From Falsiroseomonas sp050563535 (GTDB taxonomy: Bacteria > Pseudomonadota > Alphaproteobacteria > Acetobacterales > Acetobacteraceae), in contig NZ_JBNXUO010000005.1 of assembly GCF_050563535.1 (NCBI RefSeq), forward strand, positions 62,001-126,000: DNA of 64,000 bases, given 5' to 3'. Below are positions 1 to 9,469 of the stretch, piece by piece (position 1 is the stretch's first letter; each line of letters starts with the position of its first letter). The notes under the pieces are model-generated. The model made no database searches. It was not told the origin of the DNA and was given only the letters and a program-made list of their open reading frames with translations. The position numbers and the translations under genes were made by a program.

Positions 1-1
1 C

Positions 2-2065
2 CGCCTGCTCGCCATCGCGTCCCGCCCCGATCCGACCGGCGAGGCGGGGCCGGCCGTGGTGCGCGCGCTGAACGCCATGAACGATCCGGTCACGGCGCAG
101 CAGGCCGCCCGAATGAATGCCATCGCGTCCCGCGGGCAGTCGCCCTCGGCGCAGCTGGCCGCGGCCGGCGCGCTGATGGAAGCCGGGCTCGACCAGGACG
201 CCGCCCTCAGGGCGCAGCAGATCGATGCCGGCCGCCTGACCGCCGAGCAGCGCCGCACAGCCAGCAACCTGCAGGCGGGACTGGCCATCCGCGCCTCGGA
301 CCAGCTGAACCGCCAGGGCGACCAGGCGACCGCCTTCGAGGTGCTGGCGCCGACGCTGCGCCAGGACCCGCAGAACCCGGCGGCCAACCTCGCCCTCGCG
401 CGGCTCTACCAGGGCGCGCGGGAGACCGAGCAGGCGCAGCGCGTCGCCGAGGCGGTGCTGTCGCGCAACCCGCGGGACACGGATGCGCGCCAGGCGGCGA
501 TGGATGCCGCGATCGCCAACCGCGACTGGGGCCGGGCGGAGGCGCTGCTTTCCGAAGGCCGCGCGCTGATGCCGAACGACCCGCGCATCGCGCTGCTGGA
601 AGCCCGGCTGGCGCGGGGCTGGGGCGATGGCCGCCGGGCGCAGGCCGCGTTGCAGCAGGCCGCGCAGATGCGCCGCCAGCAGCTCGGCCTCGATGCGCAG
701 CCGGCGCCCGGGATCCTGGGCGGCAACATGGTGCCGCAGGCGACGCTGCCGCAGCAGCCGACCAGCTACGACAACCCGTTCCGCCGCGTTCCGCTGTCGG
801 GGCAGGGCGGTTCGCCGCAGGTCCAGCCGCAGCTGATGCAGGGCCAGCAATTCGCCCAGGCCATGGCGCCATCCGCCGCCACGCCGCCCGACCCGCTGCT
901 GAACGAGATCACCCGGCAGATGCAGGAGGTGCGGGAGGAAGCGGCGCCGCGCATCACGCCGGCCTTCGGGCTCCGCACGCGGTCCGGCGATGCCGGCATC
1001 GACCGCCTGACCGAAACCCATGCCGGCGCGGAAGGCAGCATCGCCATGCCGGGAATCGGCGGGCGACTGACGGCGCGGGCCTCCGCGGTGAATGCGGATA
1101 TCGGCAGCCTGTCGCAGAGCCTCGGCTCGGCCCGCCGCTTCGGCGGCAACCCGCTGACGCTTCCGGGCAACAACAACCCCGTCACGGCGCGACAGCTCCA
1201 GGCCGCGACGCAGACCGAGAGCAGCCAGTCCGGCGTCGCGCTTGGCCTCGCCTATTCGCGGCCGAACTTCACGGTCGACATCGGCACCACGCCGATGGGC
1301 TTTAACCAGGGCAACGTCGTCGGCGGCATCGAGATCGCGCCCGAGATCAGCGACGGCGTCCGTATCCGCATGACCGCGGAGCGGCGCGCGATGATGGACA
1401 GTCTCCTTGCCTGGGGCGGCCTGCGCGATCCGGCCTTCGGGCGCGAATGGGGCGGCGTGGTACGCACCGGCGGGCGCGTGCAGGTGGAATTCGCCAGCGG
1501 CGAGACGAATTTCTACCTCGCCGGCGGCTATTTCCGCTTCGATGGCGAAGGCGTCGCGGAGAACAGCCGCATCGAAGCCGGCGCCGGCTTCCAGACGCCG
1601 ATCTGGCGCACGCCGACCGAGGAACTCGTCACGGGCCTCGACATCGTCTACTTCGCCTACGACAAGAACCTGCGCTTCTTCACGCTGGGTCATGGCGGCT
1701 ACTTCAGCCCGCAGTCCTTCATCTCCGCGAACATCCCGCTGGACTATCGCGGGCGGTCGGGCAACTTCACATACCGCGTGGGCGCGACACTGGGGCTGAC
1801 CACCTTCACCGAGGACCGGACCGAGGTGTTCCCGAACGATGCAGGGCTGCAGGCGCAGCTGAGCGGGCTCGCCGCCGGGTCGACCGGGGTGGACGCCTTC
1901 TATCCCGGCCAGACCAAGACCGGCCTGACCGGCGGCCTGCGCGGCGACCTCGAATACATGGTCACGCCGCAACTGCGGATCGGCGGCGCCCTGCGCTTCG
2001 ACCAGGCGGCGGATTGGAGCGAGGCGCGCGGCATCGTGTATGCGCGCTACCGCTTCGACCGCTGA
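2..2065 (+). CDS. bcsC: Cellulose synthase operon protein C (BcsC), 3' part
   Basis: The reading frame is open at the left edge, so the N-terminus is missing; 687 residues are visible. BcsC is the outer-membrane secretin-like subunit that exports cellulose: periplasmic TPR repeats connect to a C-terminal beta-barrel. The first ~220 visible residues are Ala/Leu-rich helical TPR-like repeats (for example PQNPAANLALARLYQ). A Gln/Pro-rich linker follows (~235-290). The rest alternates like a barrel and carries the family signature FFTLGHGGYFSPQ near the end; it closes with YARYRFDR. bcsD follows after 16 nt, the usual order in type I bcs operons. bcsA/bcsB presumably lie upstream, outside the window. 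Family assignment is firm; the true start cannot be seen. Confidence 0.93.
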   Translation, partial: RLLAIASRPDPTGEAGPAVVRALNAMNDPVTAQQAARMNAIASRGQSPSAQLAAAGALMEAGLDQDAALRAQQIDAGRLTAEQRRTASNLQAGLAIRASDQLNRQGDQATAFEVLAPTLRQDPQNPAANLALARLYQGARETEQAQRVAEAVLSRNPRDTDARQAAMDAAIANRDWGRAEALLSEGRALMPNDPRIALLEARLARGWGDGRRAQAALQQAAQMRRQQLGLDAQPAPGILGGNMVPQATLPQQPTSYDNPFRRVPLSGQGGSPQVQPQLMQGQQFAQAMAPSAATPPDPLLNEITRQMQEVREEAAPRITPAFGLRTRSGDAGIDRLTETHAGAEGSIAMPGIGGRLTARASAVNADIGSLSQSLGSARRFGGNPLTLPGNNNPVTARQLQAATQTESSQSGVALGLAYSRPNFTVDIGTTPMGFNQGNVVGGIEIAPEISDGVRIRMTAERRAMMDSLLAWGGLRDPAFGREWGGVVRTGGRVQVEFASGETNFYLAGGYFRFDGEGVAENSRIEAGAGFQTPIWRTPTEELVTGLDIVYFAYDKNLRFFTLGHGGYFSPQSFISANIPLDYRGRSGNFTYRVGATLGLTTFTEDRTEVFPNDAGLQAQLSGLAAGSTGVDAFYPGQTKTGLTGGLRGDLEYMVTPQLRIGGALRFDQAADWSEARGIVYARYRFDR

Positions 2066-2081
2066 GCAGGCAGGACAGCCC

Positions 2082-2558
2082 ATGGACGCGACCACGACCG
2101 AGCCGGTGACGGCTGCCTACCTTGCACGACGCGGCGTCTCGGCGCAGTGGCGCAGCTTCCTGCGCGCACTGGTCGAGACGCTGGACGAACATCTCGACGC
2201 GGAGGGACGTGCAAGCCTGATGCGCGCGGTGGGCGGGCGAATGGCGGATGCCAGCCCGCTGCCGCATTGCGACACGCTCGCCGCGCTGGAGGCCCGGGTC
2301 AACGAGGCGCTGGCCTCCTCGGACTGGGGCTATGCGGAGTTCGCCGTGGACACCGCCGCGCGGCGGCTGATCGTCACCCATCATGCCGCGCCGGCCATCG
2401 CCGCGGGCGACGATGGGGATGGCCGCTGGATCACCCCCGTGCTGGAAGGCCTGTACGGCACCTGGCTGGCGGGACAGCCAGGCGCCGACGCCGAACTCAG
2501 GCCCGCGCTGGCCTCCTACGCTCCGGGCCGCGCGGTCCTGCACTACGGTCGCGCATAG
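2082..2558 (+). CDS. bcsD: Cellulose synthase subunit D (BcsD)
   Basis: A 158-residue protein, close to the ~156 residues usual for BcsD. In type I cellulose producers BcsD forms a ring-shaped octamer through which glucan chains pass and helps align them into crystalline ribbons. The ATG at 2082 is chosen because an AGGA-like ribosome site (about 2071-2075) sits just upstream and the product then begins MDATTTEP. An in-frame upstream ATG at 2040 would overlap the end of bcsC. The protein has no signal peptide and is predicted soluble. The immediately preceding gene is bcsC, which supports the assignment strongly. Followed by a convergent gene 33 nt away. Confidence 0.87.
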   Translation: MDATTTEPVTAAYLARRGVSAQWRSFLRALVETLDEHLDAEGRASLMRAVGGRMADASPLPHCDTLAALEARVNEALASSDWGYAEFAVDTAARRLIVTHHAAPAIAAGDDGDGRWITPVLEGLYGTWLAGQPGADAELRPALASYAPGRAVLHYGRA

Positions 2559-2591
2559 GGCGCACCGGCAGCACGCCGGCGCCGCCCGGCT

Positions 2592-4643
2592 TCACCCCGG
2601 CACCTCGATCTCCAGCCAGCCGCGCGGATCGAGGCGGGCCCGGTCGCCGGGCAGCAGCAGCACCGTCGTGCTGGAACTCTCCACGATCGCCGGGCCGTCG
2701 ATGTGCTGGTCGGGCGCGAGGGCGGCAAAGGCGTATACCGGCAGATCCTGCATCTTCCCACCGACAAGGGCGCGGCGCGTGCCCGCCGGCGCCGCTTCGG
2801 CCCGCGCCGGCACGGGCTGCGGCGGTCGGGACGGCAGCCGGCCGACGGCGGCGACCCGCGCCGTTACCAGCACCACCTCCTCCCCGCGCAAGGCGTAGGT
2901 GAACAGCGCCTCGTGGCGGGCATGGAAGGCTTCGGCCAGCGCAACTGGAAGGCCGGGCTGGTCCCAGTCCACGGCATCGAGGGGCACGCCGACCTCGAAG
3001 ACCTGTTCGCCATAGCGCATGTCGGCACTGCGGCGGATGGCGGGATCGCCGGGCATCCATTCCCGCAGGCGCGCGCGCGCCGCCGCTTCCAGCTCCGCGA
3101 ACAAGCCGCGCAGCGTCGCCTCCTCCGGCAGGCCCGCCGCGCCCACCAGGCTGCGGGACACCTCGTAGCGCAGGTCGGTCTGCAGCATGCCCCAGGCCGA
3201 CAGGCCGGCCGCGAGCAGCGGGACCGCGATCCTCCGCATGCCGAGGTCGCGCGCGACCGCGCTGGCATGCAGCCCGGCTGCGCCCCCGAAGGCCAGCAGC
3301 GTGAAGCCGCGCGGATCGACGCCGCGTCGCACCGTGGCGATGCGGATGCCATCGGCCATGGCGACATTCGCCAGGGCATGGATGCCCGCAGCGCAGTCCA
3401 TGCGGCCCAGGCCCAGGCGGGCCGCCAGCCGGTCCACGGCCGCCTCCGCCGCCGCGAGGTCGAGGCTGCGCCGCCCGCCCAGGAAACGCGCGGCATCGAG
3501 GTAGCCGAGCACGAGATTCGCGTCGGTCACCGCCGGTTCCGTCCCGCCCGCCCCGTAGCAGGCAGGGCCGGGCACGGCGCCCGCGCTGCGCGGCCCGACG
3601 CGCATCATGCCGCCGGCGCCGAGATGCGCGATCGACCCGCCACCCGCGCCGAGCGTCACGATGTCGAGGCTCTCCAGCGCGATGCGTTCGCCGCCGACCA
3701 CGCGCCCGCGGCCGAGCGCGGCCTCGCCGCCCGCGATCAGCGCCACGTCGGTGGAGGTGCCGCCCACGTCGAAGGTGACGAGGTCCCCGCCCAGTCCCAT
3801 CCGCGCGAGCGCGAGCCCGGCCGCGACGCCGCCGGCGGGGCCGGACAGCGCGGTGCCGGCCGCCAGTCGTGCGGCTTCCGCCACCGGCGCGACGCCGCCA
3901 TGGGAGAGGATGACGAAAAGCGGTGCCTGCAAGCCTGCCTCACGCAGCCGCGCCTCGAGCCGGCCGAGATAGCCCGCGACGATGGGGCCGACCGCGGCGT
4001 TGACGGCGGTGGTCGAGAACCGCTCGAACTCCTTGATCTGCGGCAGCACGTCCGAGGAGAGGGTGACATAGGCATCGGGCATCGCCGCCCGCACGGCGTC
4101 GCGCGCCGCCCGTTCGTGCGACGGGTCGCGCCAGGAATGCAGCAGGCAGATCGCGACCGCTTCGACGCGCTCCTCCCGCAGCGCCGCGACGGCGGCGGCG
4201 AGCGAGGTTGCGTCGAGCGCCACCGCGACGTCCCCCTCCGCCCGCAGCCTCTCGCGCACCGGCAGGCGCAGGCGTCGCGGCACGAGGGGCGCGGGCGGCG
4301 ACAGGCGCAGGTCGTAGCGTTCCGGCTTCAGGCCTTCGCGCATCTCGATGATGTCGCGATGCCCTTCGGTCGTCAGCATCCCGACCCTGGCGGTTCGGCG
4401 TTCCAGCAGCGCGTTTGTGGCCACCGTCGTGCCATGCACCAGGCGTTCGGTGTCGCCGAGCAACTCCCGCAGGGTCAGGTGCATCTCCGCGGCGAGGGTC
4501 GCGAGCCCGTCCAGCACGCCGCGGGACTGGTCATCCGGCGTGGTCGCGGCCTTGGCGAGGATGGTGGTGCCATCCGCGCCGAGGCAGACCACGTCCGTGA
4601 AGGTGCCGCCGACATCGACGCCGATGCGCCAGGGGCCGTGCAT
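2592..4643 (-). CDS. hyuA: Hydantoinase/oxoprolinase family protein, HyuA-type ATPase subunit
   Basis: A 683-residue protein of the N-methylhydantoinase A / 5-oxoprolinase / acetone-carboxylase alpha family. These proteins use ATP to open or activate a cyclic amide or carbonyl substrate together with a HyuB partner. The N-terminal actin-like nucleotide site IGVDVGGTFTDVV is at residues 7-19 and a second glycine-rich loop, FDVGGTSTDVALI, at ~291-303. HGTTVATNALLER (~70-82) is also typical. Its start codon overlaps the hyuB stop by one base (TGATG), so the two are translationally coupled. Substrate cannot be read from sequence: hydantoins, 5-oxoproline-like lactams or aromatic ketones are all possible for this family. 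Confidence 0.9.
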   Translation of the reverse strand: MHGPWRIGVDVGGTFTDVVCLGADGTTILAKAATTPDDQSRGVLDGLATLAAEMHLTLRELLGDTERLVHGTTVATNALLERRTARVGMLTTEGHRDIIEMREGLKPERYDLRLSPPAPLVPRRLRLPVRERLRAEGDVAVALDATSLAAAVAALREERVEAVAICLLHSWRDPSHERAARDAVRAAMPDAYVTLSSDVLPQIKEFERFSTTAVNAAVGPIVAGYLGRLEARLREAGLQAPLFVILSHGGVAPVAEAARLAAGTALSGPAGGVAAGLALARMGLGGDLVTFDVGGTSTDVALIAGGEAALGRGRVVGGERIALESLDIVTLGAGGGSIAHLGAGGMMRVGPRSAGAVPGPACYGAGGTEPAVTDANLVLGYLDAARFLGGRRSLDLAAAEAAVDRLAARLGLGRMDCAAGIHALANVAMADGIRIATVRRGVDPRGFTLLAFGGAAGLHASAVARDLGMRRIAVPLLAAGLSAWGMLQTDLRYEVSRSLVGAAGLPEEATLRGLFAELEAAARARLREWMPGDPAIRRSADMRYGEQVFEVGVPLDAVDWDQPGLPVALAEAFHARHEALFTYALRGEEVVLVTARVAAVGRLPSRPPQPVPARAEAAPAGTRRALVGGKMQDLPVYAFAALAPDQHIDGPAIVESSSTTVLLLPGDRARLDPRGWLEIEVPG

Positions 4644-6289
4644 CAGAGCAGGCCCTCCGCGACGTCGGCCGCCCGCGCGGCCGGATCACGCGCTTCCGGC
4701 GGCCCCCAGCCGCCGCCACCGCCGGACCGCACCAGCAGCACGTCGCCGGGTCCGAGCGCCACGCCGCTTTCCTTGGTGCGCAGGTCGCGGCTGGTGCCGT
4801 CCGGATGGACCAGGCTGTAGTGATGCGGCGCACCGTCCCGGCCGCCCAGCATCCCGGCCGCGCCATGCCGCACGCCATCGCCGGCGGTGTTGGCGCGTGC
4901 GGGCCCGGCGGTCTCGATCCGCAACTCGAGCTCGGCGCCGAGGCCGCCACGATGCGTCCCCTCGCCAGCGGATCCGGGGCGGAATTCGTGGCGCGCGAAG
5001 AACAGCGGGAAGCGCGCCTCCGCCATCTCGATGCTGCCGAACTTCAGGCCGCCCGCCGAATGCCACTCCCCCGCGCATGACCAGCCATCGCCGCGCGAAT
5101 GACCCCCGCCGCCCGGCCGGGCATGGAACAGGTGCCAGACGAAGCGCCGGTCCGCGCGCCGCGGATCGGCCCCGGTGATCGCCACCCGGAAGCGCCGTCC
5201 CCAGCCGCCCATGATGCGGTCCGGGCAGGCGGCGGCGAGCGCCTTGACGATCGCCTCCACGATCTCGTTCGAGCAGTGGCTGGTGCAGAGCGTCACTGCC
5301 GCTCCTTCGGCGGCCCGCACCACCGTGCCTTCCTCCGCCAGGACGGTCAGAGGGCGGAAGGCGCCGTCGTTCTTCGCCACTTCCGGGTCGAGGAGGTAGG
5401 CCAGGGCCATGCGCGCCGCGCTGACCGTGTTCGGCCAGGAGGAGTTGACGAAGCCCCTGGTCTGCGGGTCGCTCTCCCTCAGGTCCACGGTGACCGAATC
5501 GCCGCGCTTGGTCACGCGCGCGCGGATCGTCACGTCGGTCGCGCCGTGCCCGTCGTCGTCGAGCACCGCTTCGCCGATCCACTCGCCATCCCGCCAGCCG
5601 GCGATGATGCGCCGGGCATGTGCCTCCGCAAGGTCGAGGATCGCCCTGACCGAGGCCTGCAACGGGGCGGCGCCATGCTGGGCGAGCAGCGTCTCGAGGC
5701 GCCTGGCGCCGAGGCGCGCGGCGCCCCACATCGCCATCAGGTCGCCGCGGAAGTCGCGCGGGATGCGGGTGTTGAGGGCGAGCATCGTCACCAGGTCCTC
5801 GCGCAGGGCGTCGCCCTCGCCGAGGCGGATCGGCGGGATGCGGATGCCCTCCTGCCAGATCTCTGTCGCGGCGGGGTTGTAGCCGCCATGCGTGGCACCG
5901 CCGATGTCGGACTGGTGCGCGCGGACCACGCAGAGGAACTGCAACGCGCCCGCGGCCAGCACCGGCTGGACGATGGTCAGGTCCGGCAGGTGGCTGCCGC
6001 CATGCCAGGGGTCGTTGAGCAGGAAGGTGTCGCCCTGGCGCAGGGTATCCCCGAAGGCGTTCAGCACCGCTGCCGCGGCAAAGGGCATGGCGCCGACATG
6101 CACCGGGATGTGATCGGCCTGGGCCACCAGACGCCCTTGTGGGTCGCAGAGCGCAATGGAGAAGTCGCGTGATGAGTTGAGGATCTGCGATGTGGCCGTG
6201 CGCAGCAGTGCCTCCCCCATCTCCTCCACCAGCGCACGGAAGCGGTTTTCGAGCACGGCGAGGGTGACGGGGTCGGGTGCGGCGGTCAT
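4643..6289 (-). CDS. hyuB: Hydantoinase B/oxoprolinase family protein, HyuB-type
   Basis: A 548-residue HyuB-family subunit, the partner of the downstream HyuA. The N-terminus (PVTLAVLENRFRALVEEMGE) is the characteristic HyuB opening, and the metal-site stretch HIPVHVGAMPFA and the segment DTFLLNDPWHGGSHLPD (~residues 90-106) are clearly recognisable. Length fits the family (500-600). First gene of a two-gene minus-strand operon, overlapping hyuA by one base. No Shine-Dalgarno site is obvious before the ATG, but no better start exists. No transporter or carbamoylase neighbour is present to reveal the substrate; the downstream genes converge. Confidence 0.9.
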   Translation of the reverse strand: MTAAPDPVTLAVLENRFRALVEEMGEALLRTATSQILNSSRDFSIALCDPQGRLVAQADHIPVHVGAMPFAAAAVLNAFGDTLRQGDTFLLNDPWHGGSHLPDLTIVQPVLAAGALQFLCVVRAHQSDIGGATHGGYNPAATEIWQEGIRIPPIRLGEGDALREDLVTMLALNTRIPRDFRGDLMAMWGAARLGARRLETLLAQHGAAPLQASVRAILDLAEAHARRIIAGWRDGEWIGEAVLDDDGHGATDVTIRARVTKRGDSVTVDLRESDPQTRGFVNSSWPNTVSAARMALAYLLDPEVAKNDGAFRPLTVLAEEGTVVRAAEGAAVTLCTSHCSNEIVEAIVKALAAACPDRIMGGWGRRFRVAITGADPRRADRRFVWHLFHARPGGGGHSRGDGWSCAGEWHSAGGLKFGSIEMAEARFPLFFARHEFRPGSAGEGTHRGGLGAELELRIETAGPARANTAGDGVRHGAAGMLGGRDGAPHHYSLVHPDGTSRDLRTKESGVALGPGDVLLVRSGGGGGWGPPEARDPAARAADVAEGLL

Positions 6290-6419
6290 GCCGTGACGGT
6301 CCCGCCCGCCCGGGATGGCGTCAAGGGCAGGGCGACGTCGTCGTGATAATGCCAGGGCGAACCGTTTGACGGTCGATGCGTTGCGAGCGCGGTTTCATCG
6401 GGGCTGGCTGGGGAAGGTC

Positions 6420-7949
6420 ATGTTCATCGCACGGCCAGGCCGAGAGGAAGGCGGTCGCCAGGGGCAGCCCCGCCTGGCACGGGGTGGCATGGCCGCCATA
6501 CTCCTCCTCGGCGCCGCGCTGATCCTGCGGCTTCCCGGCTTTCCCGCCGCAGTCCTCGACCCGGACGAGGGCCTGTACCTGTTGCAGGCGGTCGAATGGC
6601 TCCGCGGCGGCTGGCCCTTCGTCGCTGTCTGGGACATGCACCCGCTGGGGGCACCGGCCCTGCTGCTGCCGGCGACCTGGCTTCTCCCGGACCCGATGCT
6701 CGGCCTGCGCCTGACCGGCGTGCTTGCGGTGGCCGCCACGGCCGTCGGGCTGCGGGCCACGGCCATGCTGCTGGGCGCCGGGCCCTGCACGGCGCTCGCG
6801 GCGGGCCTGCTCTACATCGCCCACACGACCGTGCTCGGGGGGCTCGCCACCAACACGGAGATCCTGTTCGCCCCCTTCGTGGTGCTGACCGCCTTCCTGC
6901 TGCTGCGCGAAGCCCGTGCCCCCAGCGGCCCATCGGCCGGCGTCGTGTTCCTTGCCGGCCTTTCGGCGGGCGTCGCGCTGCTCGTCAAGCAGGTCGCCGC
7001 GTTCGAAGCCTCGGCGCTCTGGGTCTCCATGATCGCGATCGCAATGCTGGGCGGCCGGCTTCGCGCGTCCGCGGTCCTGCGGCTCGCGCTGCCCTTCGCG
7101 CTCGGCGCCGGGCTGCCGACCGGGCTGGTGGCGGCGGGATACTGGGCCGCAGGCCATTTCGAGAGTTGGGCCTGGGGCAATCTCTGGGCTCCCCTCGCCT
7201 ATGGCCGGCAGGGGGCCGACGACGCGCCCGGATTGCGCAGCGGCGTGACGCTGGCCATGCGCGACCTCCTCTGGCTTGGCGTCGCGGGGCTGGGGGTCTT
7301 CGCCGCCCCGGCGGAGACCCGCCGCGCGGCCGCACCGATCCTGGCTTGGCTGGCGGGCGGCGCGGTGGCGGTGATCGCGCCCTGGAAGTTCTACGACCAC
7401 TACTTCCTGATCCTCCTGCCGTCGCTGTCGCTGCTGGCCGCGCTGGGCCTGGCCACGCTGGTGCGGATGGCGGCGAAGCCCGTCTGGCGTCGCGGTGCCT
7501 TCGCGGCACTCGCCGGCGTGCTGGCCGCCATGCCGGTGCTGACGATGATGACGCCGCGGCTGGCCAGCGGCTTCGGCCTTCGCCTGGCGGACCCGCCGAG
7601 GCAGGTGGCGGCGCTGGCCGCCGCGTCGCTGGCGCCGGGGCAGGTCATGCTGGTCGCCAACTGGCACACCGTGACCTATGTGCTGGCGGGGCAGACGCCG
7701 CCGACCCGCTTCGCCTTCCCGCTGCACCTGGCCGGCCGCTACGAGAACCTGTTCGACATCGACATCGATGCCGAGCTGGCCCGCGTGCTGGCCCTGCCGG
7801 TTGGCGTCATCGTGCTGGACCCCAGCCGCTGGACCTATCTCCGTCCCCAGGCGCGCGCGGCGATCGAGGCGGCGGTCGCCGAACGGTTCGAGCTTGCCGG
7901 GACGGTGCAGGACGGCGCCAGGCGGGTCGAGGTCTGGCGGCTGCGCTGA
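6420..7949 (+). CDS. GT39/ArnT-like integral membrane glycosyltransferase
   Basis: A 509-residue polytopic membrane protein of the PMT/ArnT superfamily (GT-C fold). These enzymes take sugar from a polyprenyl-phosphate donor on the outer face of the inner membrane. After the first transmembrane helix the conserved acidic loop LDPDEGLYL appears (~residues 46-54), where an Asp/Glu acts in catalysis. The next ~330 residues alternate hydrophobic helices. The ATG at 6420 is chosen because GGAAGG lies just upstream; an earlier in-frame start at 6315 would add an Arg-rich, uncharacteristic extension. It reads divergently from hyuB and is followed 20 nt later by the adenylate-forming enzyme. The sugar and acceptor are unknown. 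Confidence 0.78.
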   Translation: MFIARPGREEGGRQGQPRLARGGMAAILLLGAALILRLPGFPAAVLDPDEGLYLLQAVEWLRGGWPFVAVWDMHPLGAPALLLPATWLLPDPMLGLRLTGVLAVAATAVGLRATAMLLGAGPCTALAAGLLYIAHTTVLGGLATNTEILFAPFVVLTAFLLLREARAPSGPSAGVVFLAGLSAGVALLVKQVAAFEASALWVSMIAIAMLGGRLRASAVLRLALPFALGAGLPTGLVAAGYWAAGHFESWAWGNLWAPLAYGRQGADDAPGLRSGVTLAMRDLLWLGVAGLGVFAAPAETRRAAAPILAWLAGGAVAVIAPWKFYDHYFLILLPSLSLLAALGLATLVRMAAKPVWRRGAFAALAGVLAAMPVLTMMTPRLASGFGLRLADPPRQVAALAAASLAPGQVMLVANWHTVTYVLAGQTPPTRFAFPLHLAGRYENLFDIDIDAELARVLALPVGVIVLDPSRWTYLRPQARAAIEAAVAERFELAGTVQDGARRVEVWRLR

Positions 7950-7969
7950 GGGCGCCGCATCATGGCGCC

Positions 7970-9469
7970 ATGGCGCATCCTGCGACCCTCAGCGAACTCC
8001 TCGCCGCCACTGCCGCCCGCCGCCCCGAGGCGCAGGCCTGGGGCGGCCTGACATGGGCTGATGCCGCAGGGCGCGTGCGGCGCCTTGCCGGCGGCCTTGC
8101 CGGATTGGGCATCGGGCCGGGCGACCGCGTCGCCCTGTTCCTGCCCAACCGGCCCGACTTCCTGACGCTGCTGTTCGCCCTGGCGCGGCTCGGCGCCTGC
8201 GGCATCCTTCTCAACACCCGCTTCCGGTCGGCGGAGCTTTCCGGCCTGCTGGCCCGCGCGCGACCCGTCGCCATCGCCCTCGCGCGCGACTTCGCCGCCG
8301 CCGATGCGGCCGCGATCCTGGCGGAGGTGCCGCCCGGGGCGCGCGCGTCCCTGCGCTTCGCGATCGGGGCCGATGCGATGGCCGCCGCCCCGCTCGGTGG
8401 CCTCATGGTGCATCCGCTGGCCGGGCTGGCCGGGGCGACCGAGGCGCCGGATGCCGCCCTTCCGGAAGCCGACGCGCTGACCTTCACGACTTCCGGCACG
8501 ACGGCGGGCCCGAAGCTCGTGCTACACCGGCAGCGCAGCATCGCAACGCATGCCGCGGAAGTCGCGGCGCGGATCGGCACGGATGCGGCCGGCGCCGCGC
8601 TGCTTGGCGCCGTGCCGCTCTGCGGCACCTTCGGCCTTGCCGCCGCCGTGGCCGCGGTCGCGGGCGGTGCCGCGATCCACCTGATGGAGCGGTTCGATGC
8701 CGCCGCCGCGGATGCGCTGATCCGCCGCGCCTGCGTCACGCACATGGTGGGCGGCGACGACATGCTGCTGATGCTGGCGGATGCCGCGGGCGGGCGGCCC
8801 TATGCGCCGTTCGCCTTCACGGGCTTCGCGAATTTCCATGGCGGCGCGGCGCGGGTGATGGCTGCCTCGGCGACGCTGAACCTCGCGGCCCGCGGCGTCT
8901 ACGGGAGTTCGGAGGCGCAGGCGTTGTTCGCGCTGCAGGACCCCATGGGGCCATATTCGGCGACCGGTGGCGGCATCCCGGCCAGCGCGGAGGCCGCGGC
9001 GAGCCTGTCCGCGGAAGGCGAGTTGCTGCTGCGCGGGCCTTCGCTCTTCGACCGCTACCTGGGGAATGAGGCCGCGACGGCACGCGCCTGGACCGAGGAT
9101 GGCTGGTTCCGCAGCGGCGATCTCGCGACGCTGCATCCGGACGGCCGCGGCTTCGACTTCGCGACGCGGGCCGGGGATGCGCTGCGGCTCGGCGGCTTCC
9201 TGGTCGCGCCCGAGGAGATCGAAGGTTTCCTCCAGGCGCAGCCCGGCGTCGGCGCGGCGCAGGTCGTCGCGGCCGGGGGCCGTGCAGTCGCCTTCGTCAT
9301 CCCTGCCGAGGGCTTCGACCCTGACCGGCTGCTGGCCGACTGCGCCGCGCAGCTGGCACGCTTCAAGGTGCCGGCGCGGATCATCCCCCTCGAAGCCTTT
9401 CCCTTCACGGACGGGCCGAACGGGCGAAAGGTGCAGCGCGCCCGGCTGCGCGAGATGGCCGGCGGGTGA
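7970..9469 (+). CDS. Class I adenylate-forming enzyme (acyl-CoA synthetase-like)
   Basis: A 499-residue ANL-superfamily enzyme that should activate a carboxylate as acyl-AMP and pass it to CoA or a carrier. The P-loop-like motif FTTSGTTAGPK lies at ~171-181. GVYGSSEAQ marks the A5 region, GWFRSGDLATLHPDG (~379-393) carries the A7 Asp and hinge, and the C-terminal catalytic Lys is in PNGRKVQ (K487). The ATG at 7970 gives a normal N-terminus (MAHPATLSELLAATAARRPE) and sits 20 nt after the glycosyltransferase stop. The stop overlaps the next gene's GTG (GTGA), coupling it to the MFS exporter. Substrate unknown; medium/long fatty acids or aromatic acids are typical for this group. Confidence 0.85.
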   Translation: MAHPATLSELLAATAARRPEAQAWGGLTWADAAGRVRRLAGGLAGLGIGPGDRVALFLPNRPDFLTLLFALARLGACGILLNTRFRSAELSGLLARARPVAIALARDFAAADAAAILAEVPPGARASLRFAIGADAMAAAPLGGLMVHPLAGLAGATEAPDAALPEADALTFTTSGTTAGPKLVLHRQRSIATHAAEVAARIGTDAAGAALLGAVPLCGTFGLAAAVAAVAGGAAIHLMERFDAAAADALIRRACVTHMVGGDDMLLMLADAAGGRPYAPFAFTGFANFHGGAARVMAASATLNLAARGVYGSSEAQALFALQDPMGPYSATGGGIPASAEAAASLSAEGELLLRGPSLFDRYLGNEAATARAWTEDGWFRSGDLATLHPDGRGFDFATRAGDALRLGGFLVAPEEIEGFLQAQPGVGAAQVVAAGGRAVAFVIPAEGFDPDRLLADCAAQLARFKVPARIIPLEAFPFTDGPNGRKVQRARLREMAGG